From NCBI GenBank assembly GCA_963210315.1, contig OY723272.1:806001-870000 (forward strand): a DNA stretch of 64,000 bases. The letters are read 5' to 3'. Made by a program: the position numbers and the translations under genes. Below, piece by piece: positions 11,308 through 22,052 of this stretch (its first letter is position 1; each line of letters opens with the position of its first letter). The notes beneath the pieces were generated by a model, which worked only from the letters and a program-made list of their open reading frames with translations, did no database searches and was not told where the DNA came from. Source of the stretch: Rhynchopus euleeides. Lineage: Eukaryota > Euglenozoa > Diplonemea > Diplonemida > Diplonemidae.

Positions 11308-13517
11308 TCACTCTTGCCGCCCACGGCTTCCACGGGAACGGGACCGCCTCTCTCGGGAACGGGACGACCGACGCGACGTCGAGGGCGGCGGGGGCGGCTG
11401 CTTGTGCGATATGCCGTAGCTGGTCGTGCTGCCCCTGCCTTGGCGCGGCGTCGACGACGAGTTTGTGGGCGGGGGCACGCGCAGCTGTGGCGCAGATTTG
11501 AAAGACCCGGAGCCGGGCGACGCTGGCGAAAGCGGCGAACGAGATGACGCCGTGGCACCGCCGCTGTACGGCCGCTGCTGCTGCTGCAGCTCAGCATCCT
11601 GCCTCCCCTGGCTCCCGCCCCTGCTGGTGCTTCTTGCGCTGCGGCTCTCGCGCCGCCTGCGCCTGCTGCCGCTGCTGTGCCCCCGGGACACCTCCCTGTC
11701 AGACCCCCTGTCGGAGCTCTTCCGCCGCCGCCGCGACCCCCCAGTCACGCTGCCCACCCGCATGAGGGGGCGGTCCTCCTCGTGCCTGGGCTCACGGTGC
11801 GGTGCACTGCGTGGCGACTTCAGCGGGCGTGGGATGCGCTGGTCATGCCTATGCGGCGGAGGGTCGAACCGAGGGGGTGAGCTCTGCTGCCCGCCGCTTT
11901 CCCGGTAAGCCTCGAAGCCGTGAAGGTCGTGCGTAGCGCGCCTGTGGGGCGGGTGTGTTGGTGTAAATGTAGTCCTATCGGCAAGGCACAAGCCAGAGTG
12001 TGATTTGTCACACCCAAAGCGCTGCGAACTATATCCTTCCCACGTGACAACGCTCTTGGTATCGTGAAACGCTTCTTGAGCTGGGGCAAACGACTGAGCA
12101 ACTCATCTGTATGCACATACCTTTCGGACCCATGGGCTGAGTCACTGCGCCGCCGCCTGCGGTGACTGCGCGGCTTGGAGGCCGACCTGGACCGACTGCG
12201 CCGGCTGCGCCCTCTCCTGCCCGACCTGCCACCGCTTCTGCTGCTGCTACTGCTGCTGCTGCTGACACTAGTCACCCCGCTGGAGCAGCTGCGCGCCCCA
12301 CCCCTCCGCCTCCTCCTCCTGCTGCCACCACCACCACCACCACCACCCCTCCTCCGCCTCACCGACCCCTCCCGGCCGCCACCCCCCCGACTCCTGCTCC
12401 TGCTCCTGCTCCCACCACGCACACCCCCCTCCTCCTCCTCCGCATATGCAGACCACCCCATTGCACGTGCATACTCTGCTGACATGGGGGAGGCCTGGGG
12501 CCTGGCTCGGGAGTAGCCTGAAGGTACATGGCCGTAATGCTCGAACGGCCTCCCATGCGCCGGCGACACAAACTCCATCGGAGGAGGCGCGTGCGGGCGG
12601 GCCACCGCAGGCGCCGGCTGCTGCACTGGAGGGGCCTCCTGCGGGCTGAAGGGATACGCCACACCCCCATGCACGACACCCGGTGAAAACGTCGGCGACA
12701 TGCTGGGGGGCTGCTGCTGCTGCTGGGCGTAGTGATCCAGCGGTGCTGGCGCAGCATACCTCTGCTCCTGCTCCCTGTGTAGCGAGCTCGACCACTCGTC
12801 GTACCACTTCCCAGGCCGCCTATACCCAGGGATGTGCCCCGCCTCCGGCAGCGCCTGCGGCGCTGCCCGGCTGTGCCATGCGCCACCCTCCGGCGCACGG
12901 AAGTGCCGCGCCTCCGCCACGCTGCTCTGCGGGCTCGCCGTGAGGCGGGGCGACACAGCCCCGAAGTCCAGCAGCGTCGGCGAGGCAGGTGAATCCACAC
13001 CCTGCGGCACGGCGGTGTGCCCTGCGGCGACAGGCGTGCCATGGGATACTGCGCTGGCGTGGGGCTCCGCCCCGCGGTTCCACGGCACTGACGTGGGGGT
13101 GTCGAACACACCGAGGGGAGATGCGGTCTCTGCAGCGATGGGGGAGAGTGGCGGCGTGCTGCCGTTGCGCCCGCTGCGTCTGCGGCTCCCGCCGCCTTGG
13201 CTGGAGCGGCGGAGCTCGCTCAGCTCGCCGCGCATGTCCTCGATGCGATCGAGGATGTCTTCGACGCGGCTGCGCATCTCGTCGCGTGGCTGATGCCGTG
13301 CCGGAGATGCGGGGTGTGGCGATGCCGGTGTGCCTGGGTGTGGCTCGGTGTCGCTCCCAAGCTGCGGCCAGTACACCCGCTTGCCCGAGGGGGGGCCAGG
13401 GTCCCCACCGCCAGCGAGGCTGCGCGAGGTGCGGGCGATGTGCGCAGCCTCGGCCTCGGGGGACGCACCGCGCACCATACCCCCGCCGTGCATCCCGACC
13501 CTGCCCCGCGAGGGCAC
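11308..13517 (-). CDS. Arg/Ser-rich (SR-like) protein, two exons
   Basis: Minus strand, exons 13517..12121 and 11941..11308, intron 11942-12120 (179 bp, AAG|GTATGT donor, CCCACAG acceptor). The codon AGG is split across the junction. Predicted product 676 aa. The N-terminal third has a coiled-coil-like stretch (MRSRVEDILDRIEDMRGELSELRR, which is 24 residues split here as MRSRVEDILDRIED then MRGELSELRR). The middle is Pro/Ala/Gln-rich. The C-terminal half is dominated by RS/SR dipeptides, Arg runs and Gly runs. No RRM is visible, so it may be an SR-related splicing or nuclear scaffold protein rather than a classic SR factor; function is inference from composition. Compositional bias makes nearly every frame open here, so exon limits rest on the clean splice pair. 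The start codon is only about 50 bp from the start of the divergent gene at 13567. Confidence 0.68.
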
Positions 13518-13566
13518 CTGGGGGTGTGGTGTGTGGGTGTGGAGGCGGGACGGAGCCTACGCAGGT

Positions 13567-14826
13567 ATGCAATCCGCCTCTTTGTCTGCAGCAGATCTCA
13601 GTGCCATGTCAAACCTTTCCGGCCAGAAGGTGAACTTCGAGAAGGCAGTGAAGAAGTGCGTGAAGCATTTCGACACGTCGTACGGGCTGGGTGAAGGTGG
13701 TGTCTTCACGGATGCTGTTCTCTGTACCTATGCACAGAACACATTTGTGAAAGGCACACTCGGCCTGTCCCGCTCGACCGGAAAAAAGTGGAACGCGGTG
13801 CCGATGCAGTGCTGCCGACTCCTGCAATTCCGCGATTTGCGGGAGGAAATGTGCAAAGAGAAGCAGCTCACACCGAAGGCGAACGACCTCCTCAACCCAC
13901 TCTTTGGCTGCGAAGCCGGGGAGATTTACCTTGCTGTCAGCTACGGCCTCAACAGGCTGTACCTGGACGCGCTGGGGAAGTTGAAGAAGGCAGACCGGGG
14001 TGAGAAGAACTTCCTTGACGCTTTCACGGAAGTTGAGGCTTACCTCAACGAGTTGAAGGAACACGCAAGTTCCTCTGCCCACAACTCTGTCGTCCAGGCT
14101 TGGGCTGCAGAGCGCAAGGTGGATCAGGAGGTGGGACGGGTGCAGGCATTGCTCATCGTCCAACGGCATACAGACTCCTTCATGCGTACCTGGGCGCGTG
14201 CCACGGAGGCCATTGCCAACCACCTTGCCAAGTTCGTGGCAACGGACAGGTTGGTTGTCAACAAGCTGCTGACCGAAGAAGCCGGGAAGGATGCGCTCCT
14301 GGTGACACCGGGCACCACGGATACCATCGAGAAAAGTTTCGGTAGGGCAAGCCACCTCGCAAAGCGGCTCACAGGCCTTGCGCCTGATCGGCTCAGCTCG
14401 TTGGCAACCGCGAAGGCCAACTCTGCCTATCTGCAGACCGGCACAATCACCCGAGCAGACATGCAGCAGGCACAGCGATTGGCCTCCGACAGAGAGACGG
14501 GCAACGTGGTCGAGCTGGCTGCTGCACGGCGCGCAGGAGCCCAGGCACGGAGGTTCGCTGCACTGGCAAAGCCAGTGCACAAGTGCGACGTCGCACGCCT
14601 CTGTGCCGATGCGGGCATCGAGCTCTTCACGGAGGGGAAGCCCCGCATGAAGGACGAGCTTGTTCGGGAACTCGGAGTGAAATCACCCGGGAGCCTGCAC
14701 GACAATCTGCAGAGCTTGCAGAAGATTGCTGGGCTTGCACATCTTCTAAGTCCTGTCAGCACGTCGACTCTGACGGAAATCGTGCAGGACTGCAGGCTGA
14801 AGATGTGGGGGCCGGATGTATCCGAG
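13567..14826 (+). CDS. Unknown helical protein; first exon or single large exon
   Basis: Open for 420 codons with balanced, non-repetitive composition, unlike its neighbours. ATG at 13567 or 13606. No family recognised. The predicted protein is rich in amphipathic helices with many Lys/Leu/Ala. Near its C-terminus, a short segment (about 13 codons ending KPRMKDELVRELG) resembles SAP/HeH-type helix-extension-helix modules, which often bind nucleic acid; this is a weak resemblance. A donor-like site (GAG|GTATGC) occurs at 14826, followed by a G-rich tract. The frame also stays open to 15354, so the 3' end is unresolved. Divergent from the Arg/Ser-rich gene, probably sharing a short bidirectional promoter. 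Confidence 0.6.
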
Positions 14827-15809
14827 GTATGCAGAGTAAGGAGGTCCAAACTGCGAAGCACGGCACAGGGAAGGGGGGGGGGGGGGTGGGGGCGGGGGAG
14901 GAGGCCCTTGCTCAGCTCCGACAGTGTGGGCGTGCGGATGGTGAGAGGTTGCAAAAAAAATAAGAAGATGCCCCAAACGGGGTGGAAGGCAGCGGATGGA
15001 AGGTGGCAACAAGAGCAGCAGCAGGGAGGCTGCCGCAAGGAAGGGGATAGACAATGCCTACCACAGGAAGGGGCGTTCAGACAGGTTTGCCAAGGACACG
15101 GTCACCTACGAGAGATGACGTGCATCCAACGGCGTCCCTATCCTGTTGGTGGCAGGGCATGGCCGCGGTGGACAGGTGGAAAGCGGTGGGGAAGTGAAGA
15201 AAACCCAGGAGGGAGAGCGGAGGTCCTTCTGGGAAAACAAAGAACGGGAGGAATGGTTCGCAGATCGGAAACAGACTCGGTTTTCTTCAGCGTTCTCGCA
15301 CTTCGTGAGAATGCACCAAAAAATTCATTTCTGTGCCGCGGGTGGGCGGAGTAACACAGGGGGTCACTCGCGGGTCTCGGCAATAATCGGTGCATCTTCT
15401 CACAAAACTCGTGAACGGGAATGCAAAAAAAAATACACTGTTCCGTGGCGAAGCCTAAGGTAAATACAAAGTAGAACGTCTGCGGAAGTCAGTCGGGCAG
15501 AAGGCCCTGATAGGGGAGGGAGGGGGTGAGGGAGCACAGGGCACGCTTACGCATCGGGCCAACAAGTGCGGAGAGGCAAGTATACTGTCCTTCATCCTGA
15601 GTTCGAGAAGGCTATAGGTTGGAGCACAGCATTGTGGGGTGCGAAGCAATCAGCAACACCACGGCCATGCTGCAGGGAGTGCAGGAACAGCTACATCACG
15701 TGGGAGCGGAGAACCACACAAGTCAGTAGAGGATCCTGGACCCAGTCCATACGGAGGAAAGTGGAGCCGCGAGGAGGCGAAAGATCTAGGCAGAGGCTCC
15801 GGACGTGTA
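14827..15809. repeat. Duplicated flank (unit 1) downstream of the unknown gene
   Basis: From about 15046 to 15625 this segment is homologous in order to 18550-19330: the CCTACCACAGGAAGGGGCGT block, the block with 9-10 A's near 15424, and the block GCAAGTATACTGTCCTTCAT. It forms the gene-flanking part of a tandem duplication that carries a sequon-repeat gene in each unit. Confidence 0.65.
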
Positions 15810-18305
15810 CTAGTAAGGACGGGACGGGGCGTTCCACTCCCCAGACTCAGTCACGTTCCAAGAAGGCCACGTCGCGTTGTTGTTGGACGGGTAGGTGGCG
15901 TTCCACTCGCCAGACTCAGTCACGTTCCAGAAAGACGGCGGGTAGGTAGCGTTCCACGCCCCAGACTCAGTCGCGTTCCACTCGCCAGACTCAGTCACGT
16001 TCCAAGAAGGCCACGTCGCGTTGTTGTTGGACGGGTAGGTGGCGTTCCACTCGCCAGACTCAGTCACGTTCCAGAAAGACGGCGGGTAGGTAGCGTTCCA
16101 CGCCCCAGACTCAGTCGCGTTCCAAGAAGGCCACGTCGCGTTGTTGTTGGAAGGGTAGGTGGAGTTCCACTCGCCAGACTCAGTCACGTTCCAAGAAGGC
16201 CACGTCGCGTTGTTGTTGGAAGGGGAGGTGGAGTTCCACTCGCCAGACTCAGTCACGTTCCAAGAAGGCCACATCGCGTTGTTGTTGGACGGGTAGGTGG
16301 CGTTCCACTCGCCAGACTCAGTCACGTTCCAGAAAGACGGCGGGTAGGTGGCGTTCCACGCCCCAGACTCAGTCGCGTTCCAAGAAGGCCACGTCGCGTT
16401 GTTGTTGGACGGGTAGGTGGCGTTCCACTCGCCAGACTCAGTCACGTTCCAAGAAGGCCACGTCGCGTTGTTGTTGGACGGGTAGGTGGCGTTCCACTCG
16501 CCAGACTCAGTCGCGTTCCAAGAAGGCCACATCGCGTTGTTGTTGGACGGGTAGGTGGAGTTCCACTCGCCAGACTCAGTCACGTTCCAAGAAGGCCACA
16601 TCGCGTTGTTGTTGGACGGGTAGGTGGCGTTCCACTCGCCAGACTCAGTCACGTTCCAAGAAGGCCACGTCGCGTTGTTGTTGGACGGGTAGGTGGCGTT
16701 CCACTCGCCAGACTCAGTCGCGTTCCAGAAAGACGGCGGGTAGGTGGCGTTCCACTCCCCAGACTCAGTCGCGTTCCAAGACGGCCACGTCGCGTTGTTG
16801 TTGGACGGGTAGGTGGCGTTCCACTCGCCAGACTCAGTCACGTTCCAGAAAGACGGCGGGTAGGTAGCGTTCCACTCCCCAGACTCAGTCGCGTTCCAAG
16901 ACGGCCACGTCGCGTTGTTGTTGGACGGGTAGGTGGCGTTCCACTCGCCAGACTCAGTCGCGTTCCAGAAAGACGGCGGGTAGGTAGCGTTCCACTCCCC
17001 AGACTCAGTCGCGTTCCAAGACGGCCACGTCGCGTTGTTGTTGGACGGGTAGGTGGCGTTCCACTCGCCAGACTCAGTCACGCTCCAAGAAGGCCACGTC
17101 GCGTTGTTGTTGGACGGGTAGGTGGCGTTCCACTCGCCAGACTCAGTCGCGTTCCAGAAAGACGGCGGGTAGGTGGCGTTCCACTCGCCAGACTCAGTCA
17201 CGTTCCAAGAAGGCCACATCGCGTTGTTGTTGGACGGGTAGGTGGAGTTCCACTCGCCAGACTCAGTCGCGTTCCAAGAAGGCCACGTCGCGTTGTTGTT
17301 GAACAGGTAGGTGGCGTTCCACTCGCCAGACTCAGTCACGTTCCAGAAAGACGGCGGGTAGGTGGCGTTCCACTCGCCAGACTCAGTCGCGTTCCAAGAC
17401 GGCCACGTCGCGTTGTTGTTGGACGGGTAGGTGGCGTTCCACTCGCCAGACTCAGTCGCGTTCCAGAAAGACGGCGGGTAGGTGGAGTTCCACTCGCCAG
17501 ACTCAGTCACGTTCCAAGAAGGCCACATCGCGTTGTTGTTGGACGGGTAGGTGGAGTTCCACTCGCCAGACTCAGTCGCGTTCCAAGAAGGCCACGTCGC
17601 GTTGTTGTTGAACAGGTAGGTGGCGTTCCACTCGCCAGACTCAGTCACGTTCCAGAAAGACGGCGGGTAGGTGGCGTTCCACTCGCCAGACTCAGTCACG
17701 TTCCAAGAAGGCCACGTCGCGTTGTTGTTGGACGGGTAGGTGGCGTTCCACTCGCCAGACTCAGTCGCGTTCCAAGAAGGCCACGTCGCGTTGTTGTTGG
17801 ACAGGTAGGTGGCGTTCCACTCGCCAGACTCAGTCACGTTCCAGAAAGACGGCGGGTAGGTAGCGTTCCACGCCCCAGACTCAGTCGCGTTCCAAGACGG
17901 CCACGTCGCGTTGTTGTTGGACGGGTAGGTGGCGTTCCACTCGCCAGACTCAGTCACGTTCCAGAAAGACGGTGGGTAGGTGGCGTTCCACGCAGCAGGA
18001 GGCGTTGATGTCATGTTCCACTCCACAGGAGCGGTTGTGTTGTCGACTGAGACTGGCACGGACGGCGGTGCTGCCGCAGTGCTGCGGGAGCCGCCCTCAC
18101 AGACACAGCACGCCTCCTGTGCGACATGCTTGTTGCGGTACGACCTCCCGAAGCGCAGGCACCTCTGCTGTGTGGCGTACCACGAGCAGCCGTACCGCGG
18201 ACCGTCCGCATCATGCCACGCCGTTCCGTGCGACAGCTGCAGGTCGGCACACCCCGACATACTCCGCGCCAGGCACATGCCTGCAAGCACGAGCGACACC
18301 GCCAT
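15810..18305 (-). CDS. Secreted glycosylation-sequon repeat protein, long copy
   Basis: 831 aa from ATG 18305, chosen because it aligns exactly with the start of the paralogue at 20375 and begins a hydrophobic signal peptide (MAVSLVLAGMCLARS). Residues about 20-75 are a Cys-rich module (WHDADGPRYGCSWY ... RCLRFG ... ACCVCEGG) of a type I recall as frequent in alveolate and stramenopile extracellular proteins. The remainder is a tandem array of 17- and 23-residue units of the form WNATYPPSFWNVTESGE and WNATYPSNNNATWPSWNVT. Each unit has two or three N-x-T sequons plus regularly spaced Trp, giving something of the order of 90 potential N-glycosylation sites. Likely a heavily glycosylated wall or surface protein. 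No GPI or membrane segment seen. The opposite strand is also open across the array, but that frame is a by-product of the repeat. Confidence 0.8.
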   Translation of the reverse strand: MAVSLVLAGMCLARSMSGCADLQLSHGTAWHDADGPRYGCSWYATQQRCLRFGRSYRNKHVAQEACCVCEGGSRSTAAAPPSVPVSVDNTTAPVEWNMTSTPPAAWNATYPPSFWNVTESGEWNATYPSNNNATWPSWNATESGAWNATYPPSFWNVTESGEWNATYLSNNNATWPSWNATESGEWNATYPSNNNATWPSWNVTESGEWNATYPPSFWNVTESGEWNATYLFNNNATWPSWNATESGEWNSTYPSNNNAMWPSWNVTESGEWNSTYPPSFWNATESGEWNATYPSNNNATWPSWNATESGEWNATYPPSFWNVTESGEWNATYLFNNNATWPSWNATESGEWNSTYPSNNNAMWPSWNVTESGEWNATYPPSFWNATESGEWNATYPSNNNATWPSWSVTESGEWNATYPSNNNATWPSWNATESGEWNATYPPSFWNATESGEWNATYPSNNNATWPSWNATESGEWNATYPPSFWNVTESGEWNATYPSNNNATWPSWNATESGEWNATYPPSFWNATESGEWNATYPSNNNATWPSWNVTESGEWNATYPSNNNAMWPSWNVTESGEWNSTYPSNNNAMWPSWNATESGEWNATYPSNNNATWPSWNVTESGEWNATYPSNNNATWPSWNATESGAWNATYPPSFWNVTESGEWNATYPSNNNAMWPSWNVTESGEWNSTSPSNNNATWPSWNVTESGEWNSTYPSNNNATWPSWNATESGAWNATYPPSFWNVTESGEWNATYPSNNNATWPSWNVTESGEWNATESGAWNATYPPSFWNVTESGEWNATYPSNNNATWPSWNVTESGEWNAPSRPY
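15840..17985. repeat. Coding tandem array of 51- and 69-bp units
   Basis: Near-identical units differing mainly at first codon positions (GCG/GAG/ACG swaps). Unit identity is high enough for copy-number change by unequal crossing over; the shorter paralogue at 19581 has a different 36-bp unit. Confidence 0.85.
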
Positions 18306-19580
18306 AATGTGATGTGAACTGCCGTGGTGTGGTGGGTAATATACTGACGAGTTGCAAGCGAGGTTGGCTGCACCGACCTGACAGAAACACTGTGGCTGAG
18401 GGGGGCTGGGGGTCGGGCGGCAGGGGACGCGCTTGCTGTTGATGTGCGGATGGTGACAGGCTGCAGAACACCCCGCGAGACATGACATCCCAGGCGGAGT
18501 GGAGGCAGAGGATGTGCAACGTGAATATCGGCATTGGGGGCTGCCCACAAGGAATGGAGAACAATACCTACCACAGGAAGGGGCGTTCAGACAGATTGCC
18601 ACAGACGCAGGCCGACAAGAGTGACGGCCCGCATCCAACGGCGTCCCCATCCTGTTGGGTGGCAGGGCACGGGAGAGCGGCAGAGATGGATCGGTCGGGA
18701 AGAAGCAATTCAGCAGGCACACGCAAAGTAGCGGTGTGCCTTCTGGGAAAACAAAGAAAGGGGTGCCTTTGCAAATTCGAATAATTCGGTACGCTTTAGC
18801 GTTCTCCCAGAGGTGAGAATTCACCAAACAATGCACATTGGTACAGCGGTGGAGCGAAGTGACACCCGGTCACTCGCACCTGGATAACCTCCGGCAATAT
18901 TCGGCGCCGTTTCTCATGAACTCGTGGGTAATGCAAAAAAAAATCGCACCGTTCCGCTGCGAAGGCCACAAGAAATCGTACTCCTTTCGCTTTATTATAG
19001 ACACCCTGTCCAGCAACTGTGGGAGAACAGTTCCGGACTACTTTTTGTTGAGCGCACACTTGCTGTCTCAAGGCTGTGTTGAGGCCCTGTGAAGTGGCAT
19101 GAGGTGCTAATCCAAAGCTTCAGGCGTACGATTTCCTCCGTTACTTCGCGACTTCGCTACGCTTCGTCGCTCGTAACTAGTAAAAATACAAAGGAACACG
19201 CATGAGGAAGTCAGTCGGGCAGAATTCCCTGGTCGGGGAGGGAGGGGGTGAGGGGGCACAGGGCACGCATATACAGCGGACCGACATGTGCGGAGAGAGG
19301 CAAGTATACTGTCCTTCATCCTGAGTTCGATAAGGTGTACACCTCAAGCACAGGATTCGAACCAACACAGCGGCATCGGTCACATGCGGGGGAGGACAGT
19401 CGCAGCGCCCGCCAGGATGACGATAGTGCGAGGCTGACGTTCCAGTCGTGAGGTAGTCTGGGGAGTACGGAACCTCCGAGTCACCAGCTCACTCCCTTCA
19501 GTCACGTTACAGGCAGAAGGCCAGGTAGGTTTTGGCATTTCCCAGGCACATCGCGTTCCGCTTGCCAGACTCAGTCACGT
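18306..19580. repeat. Duplicated flank (unit 2) between the sequon-repeat genes
   Basis: 18550-19330 repeats 15046-15625 in the same order with divergence. 18955-19110 also belongs to a dispersed repeat found at about 33250-33375 and 46530-46640 (shared words CAGCAACTG, TTGAGCGCACAC, AGGCTGTGTTGAGGCCCTGT). No gene. Confidence 0.6.
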
Positions 19581-20375
19581 TCAGAAAGAAGGTGGGTAGG
19601 TAGTGTTCCACTCGGTCTCGTTCCAGTCCGGGTAGGTGGTGTTCCACTCGGTCTCGTTCCAGTCCGGGTAGGTAGTGTTCCACTCAGTCTCGTTCCAGCC
19701 CGGGTAGGTGTTCCACTCGGTCTCGTTCCAGCCCGGGTAGGTGGTGTTCCACTCGGTCTCGTTCCAGTCCGGGTAGGTGGTGTTCCACTCGGTCTCGTTC
19801 CAGCCCGGGTAGGTGGTGTTCCACTCGGTCTCGTTCCAGTCCGGGTAGGTAGTGTTCCACTCAGTCTCGTTCCAGCCCGGGTAGGTGGTGTTCCACTCGG
19901 TCTCGTTCCAGCCCGGGTAGGTGTTCCACTCGGTCTCGTTCCAGCCCGGGTAGGTGGTGTTCCACTCGGTCTCGTTCCAGTCCGGGTAGGTGGTGTTCCA
20001 CTCGGTCTCGTTCCAGAAAGACGGCGGGTAGCTGGTGTTCCACTCACCTGATCCAGTCTCGTTCCACGCAGCAGGAGGCGTTGATGTCATGTTCCACTCC
20101 ACAGGAGCGGTTGTGTTGTCGACTGAGACTGGCACGGACGGCGGTGTCGCGCTGCGGGAGCCGCCCTCACAGACACAGCACGCCTCCTGTGCGACATGCT
20201 TGTTGCGGTACGACCTCCCGAAGCGCAGGCACCTCTGCTGTGTGGCGTACCACGAGCAGCCGTACCGCGGACCGTCCGCATCATGCCACGCCGTTCCGTG
20301 CGACAGCTGCAGGTCGGCACACCCCGACATACTCCGCGCCAGGCACATGCCTGCAAGCACGAGCGACACCGCCAT
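19581..20375 (-). CDS. Secreted glycosylation-sequon repeat protein, short frameshifted copy
   Basis: 264 aa. The signal peptide and Cys-rich module are practically identical to the copy at 15810-18305, but the repeat is a different 12-residue unit (WNETEWNTTYPG/D) with two sequons (NET, NTT) per unit. The array ends in PPSF followed at once by a stop. In the long copy PPSF continues as WNVTESG; here the TGG Trp codon has lost one G, giving TGA. Downstream the old frame is still legible (cagactcagtcacgtt at 19568-19583), so the C-terminus was shortened by a one-base deletion. Whether the shortened protein works is unknown. Confidence 0.75.
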   Translation of the reverse strand: MAVSLVLAGMCLARSMSGCADLQLSHGTAWHDADGPRYGCSWYATQQRCLRFGRSYRNKHVAQEACCVCEGGSRSATPPSVPVSVDNTTAPVEWNMTSTPPAAWNETGSGEWNTSYPPSFWNETEWNTTYPDWNETEWNTTYPGWNETEWNTYPGWNETEWNTTYPGWNETEWNTTYPDWNETEWNTTYPGWNETEWNTTYPDWNETEWNTTYPGWNETEWNTYPGWNETEWNTTYPDWNETEWNTTYPDWNETEWNTTYPPSF

Positions 20376-20711
20376 ATTGTGGTGTGAACTGCCGTGGTGT
20401 GATGGGCATGATTTCAGGGCAAATGCACGTGGGTGTGGGCGCGTGACAAGAGACGAGATCGTGTGACAGGCAGGCAGGCAGGCACGGTGAGTCAGATCAA
20501 ATGCTAGTGGTGGGGCAGGCCGAAACTGACAGACCTTCTCTTTGACGACTGGGTCTTACCACTGCTTTGCAGCTCGTTCTCCCAGTGGGGAGCCCCCGCT
20601 TCGCGCTGCAGAACAGCGCATTTCGCTGCCTTTTTTCCGCTATTATTTTGTTTGAAAAAACGCCGAAGATTGCAGAAACTTACCCAAGAGCAGCAGAGCC
20701 CCCCCCCCCTA
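20376..20711. other. Intergenic between sequon-repeat gene and foldback element
   Basis: Probable 5' flank of the short sequon-repeat gene. A GGCA microsatellite (ggcaggcaggcaggca at about 20467-20482). No gene seen. Confidence 0.5.
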
Positions 20712-21859
20712 GGGGGGGTCAAATGGGGGTGACAAACACGATTTTTCAAAAAACCGGCGCAGAGGCCCCAAAGCCCCCGTAAACCCTCCAAACCCCCCCA
20801 GATCGGTCCGGAAACCCATCGAACCCCACTTTTCCACCATTCCGGGCACCTCAGGTGCCCGAATTGGGGTACCTAAATTTTGTGCCACCGTTTGGTACCG
20901 GACAGTGCCACTGTGTGGGAGGTTGGAAAAGAAAATGCCCCAACACACCACATCTGAGGGTTGCAATGCATGTTGCTTGCCAACCACGTCATCCGGTGGG
21001 TGTCAGGCGCTATGTAGGTGGCATGAGCCAGGTCTTCGATGTGTTCTGGCTTGTATATGTACCTCCCTGCCTGCGGCACAGGCACTGCCTTTGTCCCCCA
21101 CACCAGCCACAGAGAGCGTATTGTACTCGGTCCACGGTTGCTGATTCATTGTGATGCGTTGTATCCTCGAGTGAACGTCACACACTAGTGGCACCACCAC
21201 CCGCCATCCGAGAGCTGTATTGACTTTGCGCCCTTCCGTTGCATTCACCTCGCCACGCATATTGCACCGTTCAGTACCAGTGCTCTTGGGCCAGGCAAAG
21301 TAGACCGCAGCAACTACCAATTCTGGCACAATGGGTACCACGACAGCGCACTTCGTGTGTTCCCGGAATGTACAGCTCGTGTTGCAACAGTCGTTGTCAA
21401 CACATCCCGGTTGTGGAGCACTGCTGCACAGGAATCACACGACCATCTGGACTTGTTCCGTACCTACAGGCAGCCTCCCGGTGCATGGTGGCAGGGAGGT
21501 ACATATACAAGCCAGAACACATCGAAGACCTGGCTAATGCCACCTACATAGCGCCTGACACCCACCGGATGACGTGGTTGGCAAGCAACATGCATTGCAA
21601 CCCTCAGATGTGGTGTGTTGGGGCATTTTCTTTTCCAACCTCCCACACAGTGGCACTGTCCGGTACCAAACGGTGGCACAAAATTTAGGTACCCCAATTC
21701 GGGCACCTGAGGTGCCCGGAATGGTGGAAAAGTGGGGTTCGATGGGTTTCCGGACCGATCTGGGGGGGTTTGGAGGGTTTACGGGGGCTTTGGGGCCTCT
21801 GCGCCGGTTTTTTGAAAAATCGTGTTTGTCCACGTAAAAGGGTGGCATTTGACCCCCCC
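20712..21859. mobile_element. Foldback element M1, copy b
   Basis: 1148 bp flanked by TA (20710-20711, 21860-21861). Same ends and arms as 7330-8466, with the core inverted relative to that copy. The right tip has diverged (cacgtaaaagggtgg insertion-like change near 21831). TA targets on both sides lie directly next to C-tracts. Confidence 0.85.
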
Positions 21860-22052
21860 TACCCCCCCCCCCCCTCCCCTCCCTTTAATAGGCCCCTGTC
21901 TAACGAACGGTTAGGCCAAAAAATACATCTACTTGGCCGCCCCTCCCCTCCCCCATGAGACTGGAAGACCACCCTGCTGTGCCCCCCACCCGACCTCCGC
22001 CATTCGAACCACGTGCCGAAGAGCGGAACCATCAGATCACAGCACACCCATC

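Noticed and set aside
12029-12516. Several Leu/Pro/Ala-rich plus-strand ORFs
   Set aside because: Antisense of the Arg/Ser/Gly runs in the SR-like gene.
13609-14580. Minus-strand 323-codon ORF opposite the unknown helical gene
   Set aside because: The plus-strand reading has more protein-like composition and a credible donor; the minus reading has scattered Cys and no domain.
15639-18008. Plus-strand 789-codon ORF rich in VPLARLSHVPRRPRRVVVG
   Set aside because: It is the antisense reading of the sequon-repeat array. The minus strand has a signal peptide, Cys module and paralogue support; the plus strand is open only because the unit length is a multiple of three without stops.
19340-19375. 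GGTTCGAATCC on the minus strand, like a tRNA B box
   Set aside because: The five-base T-arm stem does not pair (central T-T mismatch) and no acceptor stem or A box is found at the right spacing.
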